A stretch of DNA of 32,424 bases from Lachnospiraceae bacterium (GTDB lineage: Bacteria; Bacillota; Clostridia; Lachnospirales; Lachnospiraceae). The notes beneath the pieces were generated by a model, which worked only from the letters and a program-made list of their open reading frames with translations, had not been told where the DNA came from and made no database searches. Positions 25,313 through 32,424 of this stretch are shown piece after piece; the first letter of the stretch is position 1; each line of letters opens with the position of its first letter. The position numbers were made by a program, and so were the translations under genes. The stretch lies in NCBI GenBank assembly GCA_024403255.1, contig JAKSSE010000012.1:1-32424 (forward strand), read 5' to 3'.

Positions 25313-27876
25313 TGGAAAAATTATTATTAGTCGACGGACACAGTATTTTAAACAGAGCTTTTTATGGAATTCCATCACTTACAAATCGTGATGGAATCCC
25401 AACGAATGCCTTATATGGTTTTTTGAACATAATTTTCAAAGTAATCGAGGAAGAAAGCCCCGATTATTTTGCTGTTGCCTTTGATTTAAAAGCCCCAACA
25501 TTCAGGCATAAAATATATGATGCTTACAAAGGCCAAAGAAAGCCTATGGATCCGGATTTAAAACAGCAGGTTCCTCTTATGAAGGAACTACTAAAATCTA
25601 TGGGAGTTAAGCTCATGGAAAAAGAGGGTTATGAGGCCGATGATCTTTTAGGCACTGCGGCAAGGATTGGTGAGGAAGAGGGCTGTCTTGTAACTGTTTT
25701 GTCAGGAGACAGAGATTTACTACAGCTTGCAACTGATAAGGTAAAGATTCGTATTCCAAAGACAAAAAAGGGCGGAACCGAAATTGAGGATTACAATGCA
25801 AAAGACGTCCTTGATGTCTATGGAGTTACCCCGATAGAATTTATCGATGTAAAGGCGCTTCAGGGGGATTCGTCAGATAATATTCCAGGTCTGCCGGGTG
25901 TAGGCCCTAAGACTGCGACCGCACTTGTTCAGCAGTATCATACTGTTGAAGAAATAATTGCACATCAGGACGAAGTTAAACCACCTAAGGCTCAGGCTGC
26001 ATTAAAAGAGAATATTGAGACTCTTAGACTTTGCAGGAAGCTTGTTGAAATTGAGACACATGCAGAGTTTGATTTTGCCTTGGCAGATGCAAAATTTGGC
26101 AATTTATATACTCCTGAAGCTTTTGAACTTTGTAAAAAATATGAGTTTAAGAATTTCCTGGGTCGATTTGAAAGTGCTCCAACAGAAGCAAAAAAAGAGA
26201 CTGAAACCTTTGCGATTCTGACTGATATGGACGAAAAGACTGCTGCGATAAATGCGCTTGGCGATGTTTTTTCGTTTGCCCTAAATGACAATGGTCTTGC
26301 CATATATGATGGTACTTCATGTAAGGTACTTCTTTTTGCAATGGGACTTGAAAAACCTATGCTGTTACCTTTGCTTGAGGATAAGATTAAGTCTGCAAAG
26401 AAGGTTTATGTGACAGGCCTTAAGGAACTTTTACATGAGGTATGGATTCCACAGGAAGTAGCTTGTGATGTTGCACTTTATGCTTATGTTCTGGATTCAT
26501 CAAGAAGTGGGTATGATGAGAGAAATCTCGCTGTAACCTATGGCAATATTTTTATCCCAGAGGGTAAAGATGTAGCTGCTGAGACAGTTTTGGGGTATTT
26601 TGGAAAGCTTCCTTTGGAAATAGCGAAAACCTTAGAAGACGAACTTAACGCTACAGGGGGCATGAAGCTTTATGAAGAAATAGAACTTCCTTTGTCTTAT
26701 GTTCTTTATGATATGGAACAGGAAGGAATTAATCTTGATAAAGAAGCTTTATCTGAGTATGGAAAAAATCTAAAAGTTCGTATGGACGAGCTTGAGGGTG
26801 GAATTTATGAAGGTGCAGGAGAAACCTTCAACATTAATTCGCCAAAACAGCTTGGGGAAATTCTTTTTGAAAAATTAGAAATACCTGGTGGAAAAAAGAC
26901 TAAAACCGGATATTCGACTTCAGCAGATGTTCTTGAAAAACTTGCGCCAGACTATCCTTTTGTAAGAGATATATTAGAGTATCGTCAGCTTTCTAAGCTT
27001 AAATCAACTTATGCTGACGGACTTATAAATTTTGTTGCATCTGATGGAAAAATACATTGTCATTTTCAGCAGACAGTGACTGCTACAGGACGACTTTCAT
27101 GTACTGATCCTAATCTTCAAAATATCCCAATCAGAATGGAACTGGGCCGTCAGATAAGAAAACTCTTTTATCCTAAAGCAGGGTATGTTTATGTCGATGC
27201 GGATTATTCCCAGATTGAACTTAGAATTTTAGCTCATCTTTCTGGTGATGAGGTGCTTCGAGAGGCATTTAATTCTGGAAGAGACGTTCATCGTGATACT
27301 GCATCTAAAGTCTTTGGCGTAGGCTATGATGAAGTAACTGATATGCAAAGAAGAGCAGCAAAGGTTGTAAACTTTGGAATAATCTACGGTATGAGCAGTT
27401 TTGGCTTATCGGAAGATTTGCACATCTCAAGAAAAGAAGCTAAGGAATTTACCGAGACTTATTTTGAAACATATCCAAAAATTAAAGCATATCTTGATGG
27501 ACTTGTAGAGACTGCGCGAGAAAAAGGATATGTAGAGAGTCTTTACGGCCGTCGAAGAATGGTACCGGATATAAATAATTCGAATTTTATGAAACGTAGT
27601 TTTTCTGAGCGAGTTGCAATGAATTCTCCTATACAGGGAACAGCAGCAGACATAATGAAAATTGCAATGATAAAAGTTCACGACAGACTACTTGCTGATG
27701 GATTTGATGCAAAAATTTTAGTGCAGGTTCATGATGAGCTTTTGCTTGAAGTGAATGAAAATCAGGTTGAAGTTGTGACAAAGGCACTTTGTGAAGAAAT
27801 GGAAAAAGCAGCATCTCTTGCAGTTTTACTTGAGGCTGATGCACATTCTGGAAACACTTGGTACGAGGCAAAATAA
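25312..27876 (+). CDS. polA: DNA polymerase I, with 5' nuclease domain and inactive proofreading domain
   Basis: 854 residues from ATG 25312, which overlaps the upstream stop (TAATG); a TTG six bases earlier is less likely. The 5'-3' exonuclease domain (1-290) has LLLVDGHSILNRAF, EADDLLG, SGDRDLLQL and LQGDSSDNIPGLPGVGPKTA. The middle domain (about 295-460) lacks the DxE and other acidic residues of 3'-5' exonucleases, as in other Firmicutes PolA. The polymerase domain has motif A VDADYSQIELRILAH, motif B RRAAKVVNFGIIYGMS and motif C VQVHDELLLE. It fills repair gaps and removes Okazaki primers. No ribosome site of its own is obvious, so translation is probably coupled to the upstream ATPase gene. 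Confidence 0.97.
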   Translation: MEKLLLVDGHSILNRAFYGIPSLTNRDGIPTNALYGFLNIIFKVIEEESPDYFAVAFDLKAPTFRHKIYDAYKGQRKPMDPDLKQQVPLMKELLKSMGVKLMEKEGYEADDLLGTAARIGEEEGCLVTVLSGDRDLLQLATDKVKIRIPKTKKGGTEIEDYNAKDVLDVYGVTPIEFIDVKALQGDSSDNIPGLPGVGPKTATALVQQYHTVEEIIAHQDEVKPPKAQAALKENIETLRLCRKLVEIETHAEFDFALADAKFGNLYTPEAFELCKKYEFKNFLGRFESAPTEAKKETETFAILTDMDEKTAAINALGDVFSFALNDNGLAIYDGTSCKVLLFAMGLEKPMLLPLLEDKIKSAKKVYVTGLKELLHEVWIPQEVACDVALYAYVLDSSRSGYDERNLAVTYGNIFIPEGKDVAAETVLGYFGKLPLEIAKTLEDELNATGGMKLYEEIELPLSYVLYDMEQEGINLDKEALSEYGKNLKVRMDELEGGIYEGAGETFNINSPKQLGEILFEKLEIPGGKKTKTGYSTSADVLEKLAPDYPFVRDILEYRQLSKLKSTYADGLINFVASDGKIHCHFQQTVTATGRLSCTDPNLQNIPIRMELGRQIRKLFYPKAGYVYVDADYSQIELRILAHLSGDEVLREAFNSGRDVHRDTASKVFGVGYDEVTDMQRRAAKVVNFGIIYGMSSFGLSEDLHISRKEAKEFTETYFETYPKIKAYLDGLVETAREKGYVESLYGRRRMVPDINNSNFMKRSFSERVAMNSPIQGTAADIMKIAMIKVHDRLLADGFDAKILVQVHDELLLEVNENQVEVVTKALCEEMEKAASLAVLLEADAHSGNTWYEAK

Positions 27877-29003
27877 TGGGCGATCTTAATGGAATTATTC
27901 AGGCAATAATGGAACTTATAGTTGCAGGTATTGTAGGTGTTATTTTTTATTCCATAAAAAAGAATGAATTTGATCAGGATGAAAGCGGAAAAGATCTTGA
28001 AAAGATGTACATTTTGCTTTTTGCAATGCTTATTATCGAAGGTGTGGCATATCTGATTAGAAGGCTTGATGGTGGGTTTGCTGCTTTTTTTGTAAGAACT
28101 GCACAGTTTTTGATTTACGAAGCAAATTTAGCAATGGCCTTTTTGTATTTTCAATATCTTAAAGCATCTTTACCTAGAGAGCACGTTGGCATCAAAATAA
28201 AACGCGGCGGATATGCAATATATGGTCTTCTTTATGTCGGTGCAGTTTTGGTTATAATCAATCTTTTTGTGAAGATGATGTATGACTTTGACGCATCAAA
28301 CCGTATTCAGAAAAACAATCTATTTAATATATATCTTTTAATAATTGCATTAACAAATGTTATCGACTTTGTTCTGCTATATATGCACAAAGAATATCTG
28401 CCTAAAAAGAGATTCTGGGTTTTATCAAGTTATTGTTTTTTGCCATTTCTGGCTGTAGCACTTAATTTCTTCTCTTATGGAATAGCATTTGGAACTTTCT
28501 CCATTGCGGCAGCTCTTGTAATAAATTTTGAATACCTTATGAGTAGCGATGATGATGAAGATGATGAGGAAGAAACTGACGATATGATTCCTTTTGAAAT
28601 CGAAAGGGCTCATGTGGAAAGTTACATAGAACTTGAGCAGGAGAGACTCGGTGATAAGATACAGGTTGACTGGGATGTTAAGGTAACTGATTTTACATTG
28701 CCACCTCTTTCCCTTCAGAGGTTTGTCGAAAATGCAATACGATATGGCGTTGGAAGAAAGTATGAAGGCGGCCTTGTCGTTATCAAAGTTGAAGAAAAGA
28801 TTGGTGAAATTCAGATTTCAGTTGCTGATGATGGTAGAGGTTTTGACTTAAGCAAGTTAACTGAATCAAGTGACCACTACAATTCAGCACACACGGCAAT
28901 ACTGGAAGTTGAGAAGAATCTTAAGTATGCTTGTAATGGAACTATCGAAATTACGAGCACTCCAAATGTTGGAACTTTAGCAAAAATTCATATACCGAGG
29001 TAG
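27876..29003 (+). CDS. Multi-span membrane protein with LytS-like GHKL ATPase domain lacking the phosphoacceptor H-box
   Basis: 375 residues from ATG 27876, overlapping the polA stop (TAATG). About seven hydrophobic segments fill residues 5-220, then an acidic run at 225-236 leads straight into EIERAHVESYIELEQERLGDKI (241-262), the part that in LytS/YehU-type kinases comes after the dimerisation helices. The usual PHFLFN phosphoacceptor motif is absent. The ATPase domain has LPPLSLQRFVENAIRYGVG with Asn286 (N box) and DDGRGF at 318-323 (G1), but the later GIGL.N box is replaced by HTAILEVEKNL. It may bind ATP without autophosphorylation. No response regulator lies nearby. Alternatives: an anti-sigma-type or phosphatase-like signalling partner. 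coaE follows after two bases. Confidence 0.75.
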   Translation: MGDLNGIIQAIMELIVAGIVGVIFYSIKKNEFDQDESGKDLEKMYILLFAMLIIEGVAYLIRRLDGGFAAFFVRTAQFLIYEANLAMAFLYFQYLKASLPREHVGIKIKRGGYAIYGLLYVGAVLVIINLFVKMMYDFDASNRIQKNNLFNIYLLIIALTNVIDFVLLYMHKEYLPKKRFWVLSSYCFLPFLAVALNFFSYGIAFGTFSIAAALVINFEYLMSSDDDEDDEEETDDMIPFEIERAHVESYIELEQERLGDKIQVDWDVKVTDFTLPPLSLQRFVENAIRYGVGRKYEGGLVVIKVEEKIGEIQISVADDGRGFDLSKLTESSDHYNSAHTAILEVEKNLKYACNGTIEITSTPNVGTLAKIHIPR

Positions 29004-29005
29004 CT

Positions 29006-29590
29006 ATGGTATTAGGTGTTTGTGGCGGAGTAGGGTCCGGCAAATCTTTTGTAATAGAATATTTAGAAAAGCAGGGCGCTTTTGTAATCTTATCGGACGA
29101 AGTGGCGAAGAAAATCAGTGAAGAAGAGGGCCCTGCATTAGAAAAAATCCGAGAACTTTTTAAGGATGATAACGTCCTGACAAGTGACGGACGTATGGAC
29201 CGCGCGAAAGTAGCGGCCCTTATTTTTAATGATGAAAAAAAGAAAAATGCTCTTAATGATATTCTTCATCCAGCAACAAAAGAGGAAATTATTAGAATGA
29301 TTTCTGATGTTAAGGAAAAGGAGCCTGATAGGCTAGTGTTACTTGAATCAGCTATCTTTTTTGAAACAGGCTGCGACAAGCTTGTGGACAAAGTCCTTTT
29401 TGTCTATGCAGATGAAGACGTACGCATCAAACGTCTCATGGATGGCCGCGGTTATACCGAAGAAAAATGCCGCGCCATTATGGCGAAACAGATGTCCTCA
29501 GAAGAACTTAAGGAAAGATGTGACTACGTTGTAAATAATTCAGGAACGCTAGAGGAAACAATAAGGCAGTGTGAGGAGTTTCTGCAGTAG
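29006..29590 (+). CDS. coaE: Dephospho-CoA kinase
   Basis: 194 residues. P-loop GVCGGVGSGKSFV at residues 4-16, conserved ILHPATKEEI near 90-99, ESAIFFET near 113-120, and VLFVYADEDVRIKRLMDGRGYTEEK followed by AKQMS, which form the lid and adenine-binding region of CoaE. It phosphorylates the 3'-hydroxyl of dephospho-CoA, the last step of CoA synthesis. It begins two bases after the GHKL gene, with AGGTAG upstream, and closes the polA operon. The link polA-coaE is also found in other bacteria. No clear terminator follows before the convergent gene. Confidence 0.93.
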   Translation: MVLGVCGGVGSGKSFVIEYLEKQGAFVILSDEVAKKISEEEGPALEKIRELFKDDNVLTSDGRMDRAKVAALIFNDEKKKNALNDILHPATKEEIIRMISDVKEKEPDRLVLLESAIFFETGCDKLVDKVLFVYADEDVRIKRLMDGRGYTEEKCRAIMAKQMSSEELKERCDYVVNNSGTLEETIRQCEEFLQ

Positions 29591-29624
29591 TGGGTTTTTG
29601 GGTGTTAATGATTTACTATATAAC

Positions 29625-30386
29625 CTATACCAGCTTTTTAAATTCTTCGACTGACATTTCAGCCTCTTTAGCCGCATCGGCAACCTGAAGTAGACCTTTT
29701 TTTACGAGTTTAATAAGCTGATTTAGTTCTCCTTCAGCTTTACCTTCAGCCAATAAATCTTCCATTAACTTGCTCATAGATGAATCGCCTCCTTCGGTAG
29801 ATTTTATTTCTTTGACTGCATTTGAGAGAATCGGAAATTTAGGATTACTAACTTCTTTTTTCACAAAGCAGCTCATTAAATCTGCAATATCAGTACCGTC
29901 ATCTATTGTAGTATTTACAAAGATTTCATGCAAGCCATCGTCTATAATTTGACCATTTTCTCTTATGACTTTATCTATATGATATGTTGTTAATCCACCT
30001 TTAAGAAAATCAAATTCAGAGATGTAAACAATATACAGCTCCAAAACGTTATCAAATGTTTCACTGGGATTTGATTCATATGCAGTTATGCTTGAGGCAT
30101 TGAAACGAGCTCTTTTTAAATGATTATCTTTGTTTGTACGTTGAACTTCTATATTACACTTTGTGCCATTTCCTAAAGTGCATAGTGCATCAAGTCTTAC
30201 TGATCTTCCGTACAGGTTTCTTTCTGATTTCTGTGGTTCAACATATTCAACAATTAAATCATTATCTTCGAGAATGGTTCGAAGAATTTCTTCGCAAACT
30301 TTTTTGTCGTTGGCTAATATTTCAAACAATAAATCGTCGATAGGTCTTAAATCTCTTACTCGTTCAAGTTTTTCTTCTTTTGTCAT
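29625..30386 (-). CDS. Rpn-family PD-(D/E)XK nuclease/putative transposase-like protein
   Basis: 253 residues, read from ATG at 30386 with AAGGAG upstream. The start RDLRPIDDLLFEILANDKKVCEEILRTIL and the core VRLDALCTLGNGTKCNIEVQ match the PDDEXK_2/Rpn family: Asp66, Glu80 and Gln82 form the D...ExQ variant of the nuclease site, and RARFNASSI follows. The C-terminal helical tail (about 215-253) is also typical. Rpn proteins promote RecA-independent recombination in E. coli and are abundant, often multicopy, in rumen and gut Lachnospiraceae; the true role is debated (host defence, recombination). Convergent with coaE and standing alone, it is probably an accessory gene acquired separately from its neighbours (inference). 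Confidence 0.85.
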   Translation of the reverse strand: MTKEEKLERVRDLRPIDDLLFEILANDKKVCEEILRTILEDNDLIVEYVEPQKSERNLYGRSVRLDALCTLGNGTKCNIEVQRTNKDNHLKRARFNASSITAYESNPSETFDNVLELYIVYISEFDFLKGGLTTYHIDKVIRENGQIIDDGLHEIFVNTTIDDGTDIADLMSCFVKKEVSNPKFPILSNAVKEIKSTEGGDSSMSKLMEDLLAEGKAEGELNQLIKLVKKGLLQVADAAKEAEMSVEEFKKLV

Positions 30387-30446
30387 AAAAATTCTCCTTG
30401 TATGTATGTTAGTAGTAGTTTCGAAATCAAGGGAACAAAAATAGAA

Positions 30447-30462
30447 TAGTGATTACTCACTA
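30447..30462. promoter_or_regulatory. Palindromic operator candidate before the Rpn-family gene
   Basis: TAGTGA (30447-30452) and TCACTA (30457-30462) form a perfect 6-4-6 inverted repeat. It overlaps a possible minus-strand -10 element, TATTCT (complement of 30443-30448), about 57 bases upstream of the Rpn-family start. I saw no convincing -35. Could also be an RNA hairpin in a leader. Confidence 0.4.
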
Positions 30463-30546
30463 CAAAAATAAGTTCGTGTGAAATTTAAAGGGATTTATAG
30501 AAAATTAAGATAAAACTCTTTCGAGTTACTAGAATGTATCATAAGC

Positions 30547-30583
30547 TTAAGCTATATGTCAATGACCGTGGCATGTAGTTTAA
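30547..30583 (+). repeat. 15-bp imperfect inverted repeat upstream of the mgtE leader
   Basis: TTAAGCTATATGTCA (30547-30561) pairs with TGGCATGTAGTTTAA (30569-30583) at all 15 positions if three G-T wobbles are counted, around a 7-base loop. No T run follows, so it is not a plain terminator. The wobble pairs hint at an RNA stem rather than a DNA operator. Confidence 0.7.
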
Positions 30584-30600
30584 ATTGGAAATATAAAATA

Positions 30601-30856
30601 GCTCCCTGGAACTTGTGGTTGACTAAAAGATGATCTAGGTTTATCATAAGGAAGCTTATGAGGGAGTAGAAAGCACGTAAGTGTAATAAGTCAACATACT
30701 GATTCTTTGAATCTGGCTTATTTTAAATTTCGAGACTCATGTGTAACTGTAAAGCTATACATGGAGTCTGTATATATTGAATTATGTTAACCAGGTATAG
30801 TTTACAATTGTATCTGGTTTTTTTGTGCCCTTTTTTAGGGAAAAAGGAGGCTTAAA
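30601..30856 (+). promoter_or_regulatory. Structured 5' leader of mgtE; candidate riboswitch/attenuator of unknown class
   Basis: Read as RNA the leader shows stem A GCTCCCT 30601-30607 with AGGGAGT 30661-30667, a hairpin CATAAG/CTTATG 30645-30660 stacked next to it, a small GCAC-GTAA-GTGT hairpin with a GNRA-type loop 30673-30684, and stem B GTTGACT 30618-30624 with AGTCAAC 30689-30695. Stems A and B cross, which makes a pseudoknot. Then come hairpin GATTC-TTT-GAATC 30701-30713, a 13-bp hairpin 30733-30769 and the terminator at 30789-30824. ATCTGG at 30711-30716 duplicates the terminator's 3' arm and could capture its 5' arm, a typical antiterminator arrangement. mgtE starts 32 bases after the T run. 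M-box hallmarks are not seen. Regulation and ligand (Mg2+ would be the obvious guess) are inference. Confidence 0.55.
30789..30824 (+). terminator. Intrinsic terminator in the mgtE leader (attenuator)
   Basis: AACCAGGTAT (30789-30798) pairs with GTATCTGGTT (30810-30819), ten pairs including two wobbles, with up to a few more inside, and seven T follow (30818-30824). It is 32 bases before the mgtE ATG, with no room for a new promoter. Confidence 0.8.
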
Positions 30857-32245
30857 ATGGAAAAAGAAGTATTAAAAGAACCGATGTTTGTCGAAGAAAT
30901 TATTGCAATAATCAGAAGTGGAGAGCCAGAGTCAGTAATTGCGGATAGGCTTGGTGATTACCATGAGAATGATATTGCACAAAGTTTGGAAGAATTATCC
31001 AAAGAGGAAAGATTGCACCTATACGATGTATTAGGTGCTGAATGGTTTTCGGAGGTTTTAACCTATATTGATGAACCTGAAGAATATTTTGAAGAACTGG
31101 GTGTCGATAAGTTAGCTGCTGTAATCAACGAGATGGACTCAGATGACGCAGTTGATTTGCTCGAAGATATTGATGATGATTTAAAAGATAAAATTCGTCC
31201 GATTTTGGATGAGGATGTAAGAGCAGACATTCAGCTGATTCATTCTTACGAGGAAGACGAAATAGGTAGTTTGATTACAACTAACTATATTTCTATCAGA
31301 AGAGATTTAACTATCAAACAGGCAACGCACGAATTGATACAGCAAGCAGGAGATAATGATAATATCTCAACGATTTATGTAACGGACGTGCATAATAAGT
31401 TTTGCGGTGCTATTGATCTGAAAGATCTGATTGTAGCAAGAGAAAATGCAAGTTTGGGTTATTTAATAATCTATTCTTATCCTTATATATTGGATCATGA
31501 AAAGATTTCAGACAGCATAGAAAAAATAAAGGATTACGCAGAGGATTCATTACCAGTTTTAAACTCAGAGAAAGAAATTATTGGTATTTTAACAGCACAA
31601 GATATTATTGAAGCTGTTGATGACGAGATGGGAGAAGACTATGCAAAGTTTGCAGGTCTGACAGCTGAGGAAGACTTAAAAGAAACAACAATAGAAAGTA
31701 TGAAGAAAAGACTACCTTGGCTTATTGTGCTTTTGTTTTTGGGTATGGGAGTTTCTACTGTGGTAGGTGCATTTGAAGGGGTAGTTGCTGTTTTACCAAT
31801 TGTAATCTGTTTCCAGTCGCTAATACTTGACATGGCTGGAAATGTTGGAACACAGTCTCTGGCTGTAACGATTCGTGTATTAATGGATGAAGAGTTATCA
31901 GCAAAAGATAAGGCGCACCTTGTCATTAAGGAAATAAAGGTTGGATTTAGTAATGGATTATTACTTGGTATTTTATCGCTGACATTTTTGGGCTTATATA
32001 TAAATCTTTTTAAAGGATATACACTTGGAAGAGCATTTATGATTTCGGGGTGTGTTGGAGTATCATTGTTGCTTGCTATGATTATCTCAAGCATGGTAGG
32101 AACCTTAGTGCCATTATTCTTTCATAAGATAAAAGTTGACCCGGCAGTAGCATCAGGTCCACTAATAACAACGGTAAATGATTTGGTTGCGGTTGTTACG
32201 TATTATGGATTGGCTTGGATATTACTTATACAGATCATGACATAG
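30857..32245 (+). CDS. mgtE: MgtE-family magnesium transporter
   Basis: 462 residues. Cytosolic N domain (about 10-130, helical repeats such as LGVDKLAAVINEMDSDDAVDLLEDIDDD), two CBS domains (about 133-255, with ISTIYVTDVHNKFCGAIDLKDLI and LPVLNSEKEIIGILTAQDIIEAVDDE), a linking plug helix, and a membrane domain of five spans from about 283 to the end. DMAGNVGTQSLAVTIR near 330-345 and the late NDLVAVVTYYG match the pore region that binds Mg2+. MgtE is a dimeric Mg2+ channel gated by Mg2+ binding to the cytosolic domains. AAAGGAGG gives a strong ribosome site. It is preceded by an attenuator-type leader. No other gene follows in the window. Confidence 0.95.
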   Translation: MEKEVLKEPMFVEEIIAIIRSGEPESVIADRLGDYHENDIAQSLEELSKEERLHLYDVLGAEWFSEVLTYIDEPEEYFEELGVDKLAAVINEMDSDDAVDLLEDIDDDLKDKIRPILDEDVRADIQLIHSYEEDEIGSLITTNYISIRRDLTIKQATHELIQQAGDNDNISTIYVTDVHNKFCGAIDLKDLIVARENASLGYLIIYSYPYILDHEKISDSIEKIKDYAEDSLPVLNSEKEIIGILTAQDIIEAVDDEMGEDYAKFAGLTAEEDLKETTIESMKKRLPWLIVLLFLGMGVSTVVGAFEGVVAVLPIVICFQSLILDMAGNVGTQSLAVTIRVLMDEELSAKDKAHLVIKEIKVGFSNGLLLGILSLTFLGLYINLFKGYTLGRAFMISGCVGVSLLLAMIISSMVGTLVPLFFHKIKVDPAVASGPLITTVNDLVAVVTYYGLAWILLIQIMT

Positions 32246-32319
32246 AGTATGATGAAGATAAAGCGGAGATTAAGCTTTATATCCCGTATGAAAAAGAAAT
32301 AATAAAAGTTATTAAATAG
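32246..32319 (+). pseudogene. Possible remnant of a coding 3' end after mgtE
   Basis: In a frame different from mgtE the sequence reads DIEYDEDKAEIKLYIPYEKEI and ends at TAG 32317-32319, with no start codon or ribosome site. The composition is protein-like, so it might be a leftover gene end; chance is also possible. Confidence 0.2.
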
Positions 32320-32349
32320 AATTCTAATTTTATAGTGCCAACTCGCCAT

Positions 32350-32404
32350 GCCGACAACCGAATTCGCAGAATGCTACGCATTCTTGCTCATGTCGTTTGT
32401 CGCC
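32350..32404. repeat. Large imperfect palindrome near the right edge, possibly an interspersed repeat
   Basis: The core GCAGAATGC (32366-32374) pairs with GCATTCTTGC (32378-32387) apart from one bulged T, loop TAC. Outer arms CGACAA (32352-32357) and TTGTCG (32397-32402) also pair. It is noticeably richer in G and C than the surrounding DNA and has no T run on either side, so it is not a standard terminator. Confidence 0.5.
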
Positions 32405-32424
32405 CTATGAATCCAGTCTGAAAT

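Larger units (their letters stand above)
30387..30600. other. Intergenic region between the Rpn-family gene and the mgtE leader
   Basis: No credible gene on either strand. It holds the minus-strand ribosome site and possible operator of the Rpn-family gene (to about 30471), a small palindrome AACTC-TTTC-GAGTT (30514-30527), a long hairpin (30547-30583), and TATAAA at 30592-30597, which could serve as -10 for the mgtE leader although I cannot find a good -35 at the right distance. Confidence 0.6.

Noticed and set aside
29591..29624. Bidirectional terminator between coaE and the convergent Rpn-family gene
   Set aside because: No inverted repeat of useful length; only a short T stretch.
29625..30386. 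Rpn-family gene as part of an insertion sequence
   Set aside because: No terminal inverted repeats or target-site duplication could be found around it; the nearby palindromes do not form a matching pair.
30661..30700. yybP-ykoY Mn2+ riboswitch, because of GGGAGTAG and CAACATACTG
   Set aside because: Only short pieces resemble it; the blocks are in the wrong arrangement relative to the closing stem, and the four-way junction is not recognisable.
30601..30856. M-box (ykoK) Mg2+ riboswitch before mgtE
   Set aside because: Position and terminator fit, but the conserved M-box blocks (for example GGTGAGGCTCCT and CTGCTGCCC) are not present as far as I can read.

Overview
The window looks like chromosomal DNA from an anaerobic, low-GC Gram-positive bacterium of the Lachnospiraceae (Butyrivibrio/Pseudobutyrivibrio-like). 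The assignment is inferred from the AT-rich sequence, the dgt-dnaG-rpoD-trmK-Nif3 order, a large 2-hydroxyacyl-CoA dehydratase activase, FabK as the enoyl reductase, a Firmicutes-type PolA without a proofreading site, and the meso-DAP type MurE. No phage, IS element, CRISPR array, tRNA or 16S/23S/5S rRNA gene was seen.

Layout. (1) 1-2620, minus strand: a dehydratase activase cut by the left edge, with a good promoter diverging from a rhomboid-like membrane protein that ends in a zinc ribbon (2796-3731). (2) 3952-9673: dgt, dnaG, rpoD, trmK and a Nif3-like gene with touching or overlapping ends, the replication and transcription core operon of this family. (3) 9692-14043: a TGS/uridine-kinase-like nucleoside kinase, RNase P RNA (rnpB), dapF and murE. 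(4) 14124-15291: a single-gene unit for a small unknown acidic protein, then a PHP-domain phosphoesterase. (5) 15384-19956: type II fatty acid synthesis, acpP-fabH-fabK-fabG-fabF-fabZ, with a terminator-like hairpin after acpP and no fabD or acc genes. (6) 20003-20515: a CarD-family regulator. (7) 20587-25312: a compact type IV pilus/type II secretion-like operon (transglutaminase-fold lipoprotein, GspF/PilC-type membrane protein, four small single-span proteins, PilT-type ATPase). It runs by a start-stop overlap into polA, then a membrane GHKL ATPase resembling a LytS kinase without its H-box, then coaE. (8) 29625-30386, minus strand: an Rpn/PD-(D/E)XK nuclease-like gene. (9) 30387-32245: a 470-base intergenic region ending in a structured leader with a terminator just before mgtE.

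Most interesting points. The mgtE leader has nested and crossing stems, a terminator 32 bases before the start codon and a possible competing pairing, yet I see none of the M-box hallmarks, so it is a candidate for an undescribed riboswitch or attenuator. FabF appears to lack seven residues just after its conserved GEG motif. The pilus-like operon is minimal and coupled to polA. The LytS-like protein has no phosphoacceptor histidine, and the rhomboid-like protein has no catalytic serine motif.

All calls come from reading the sequence and recalled family motifs; no search or folding program was run.
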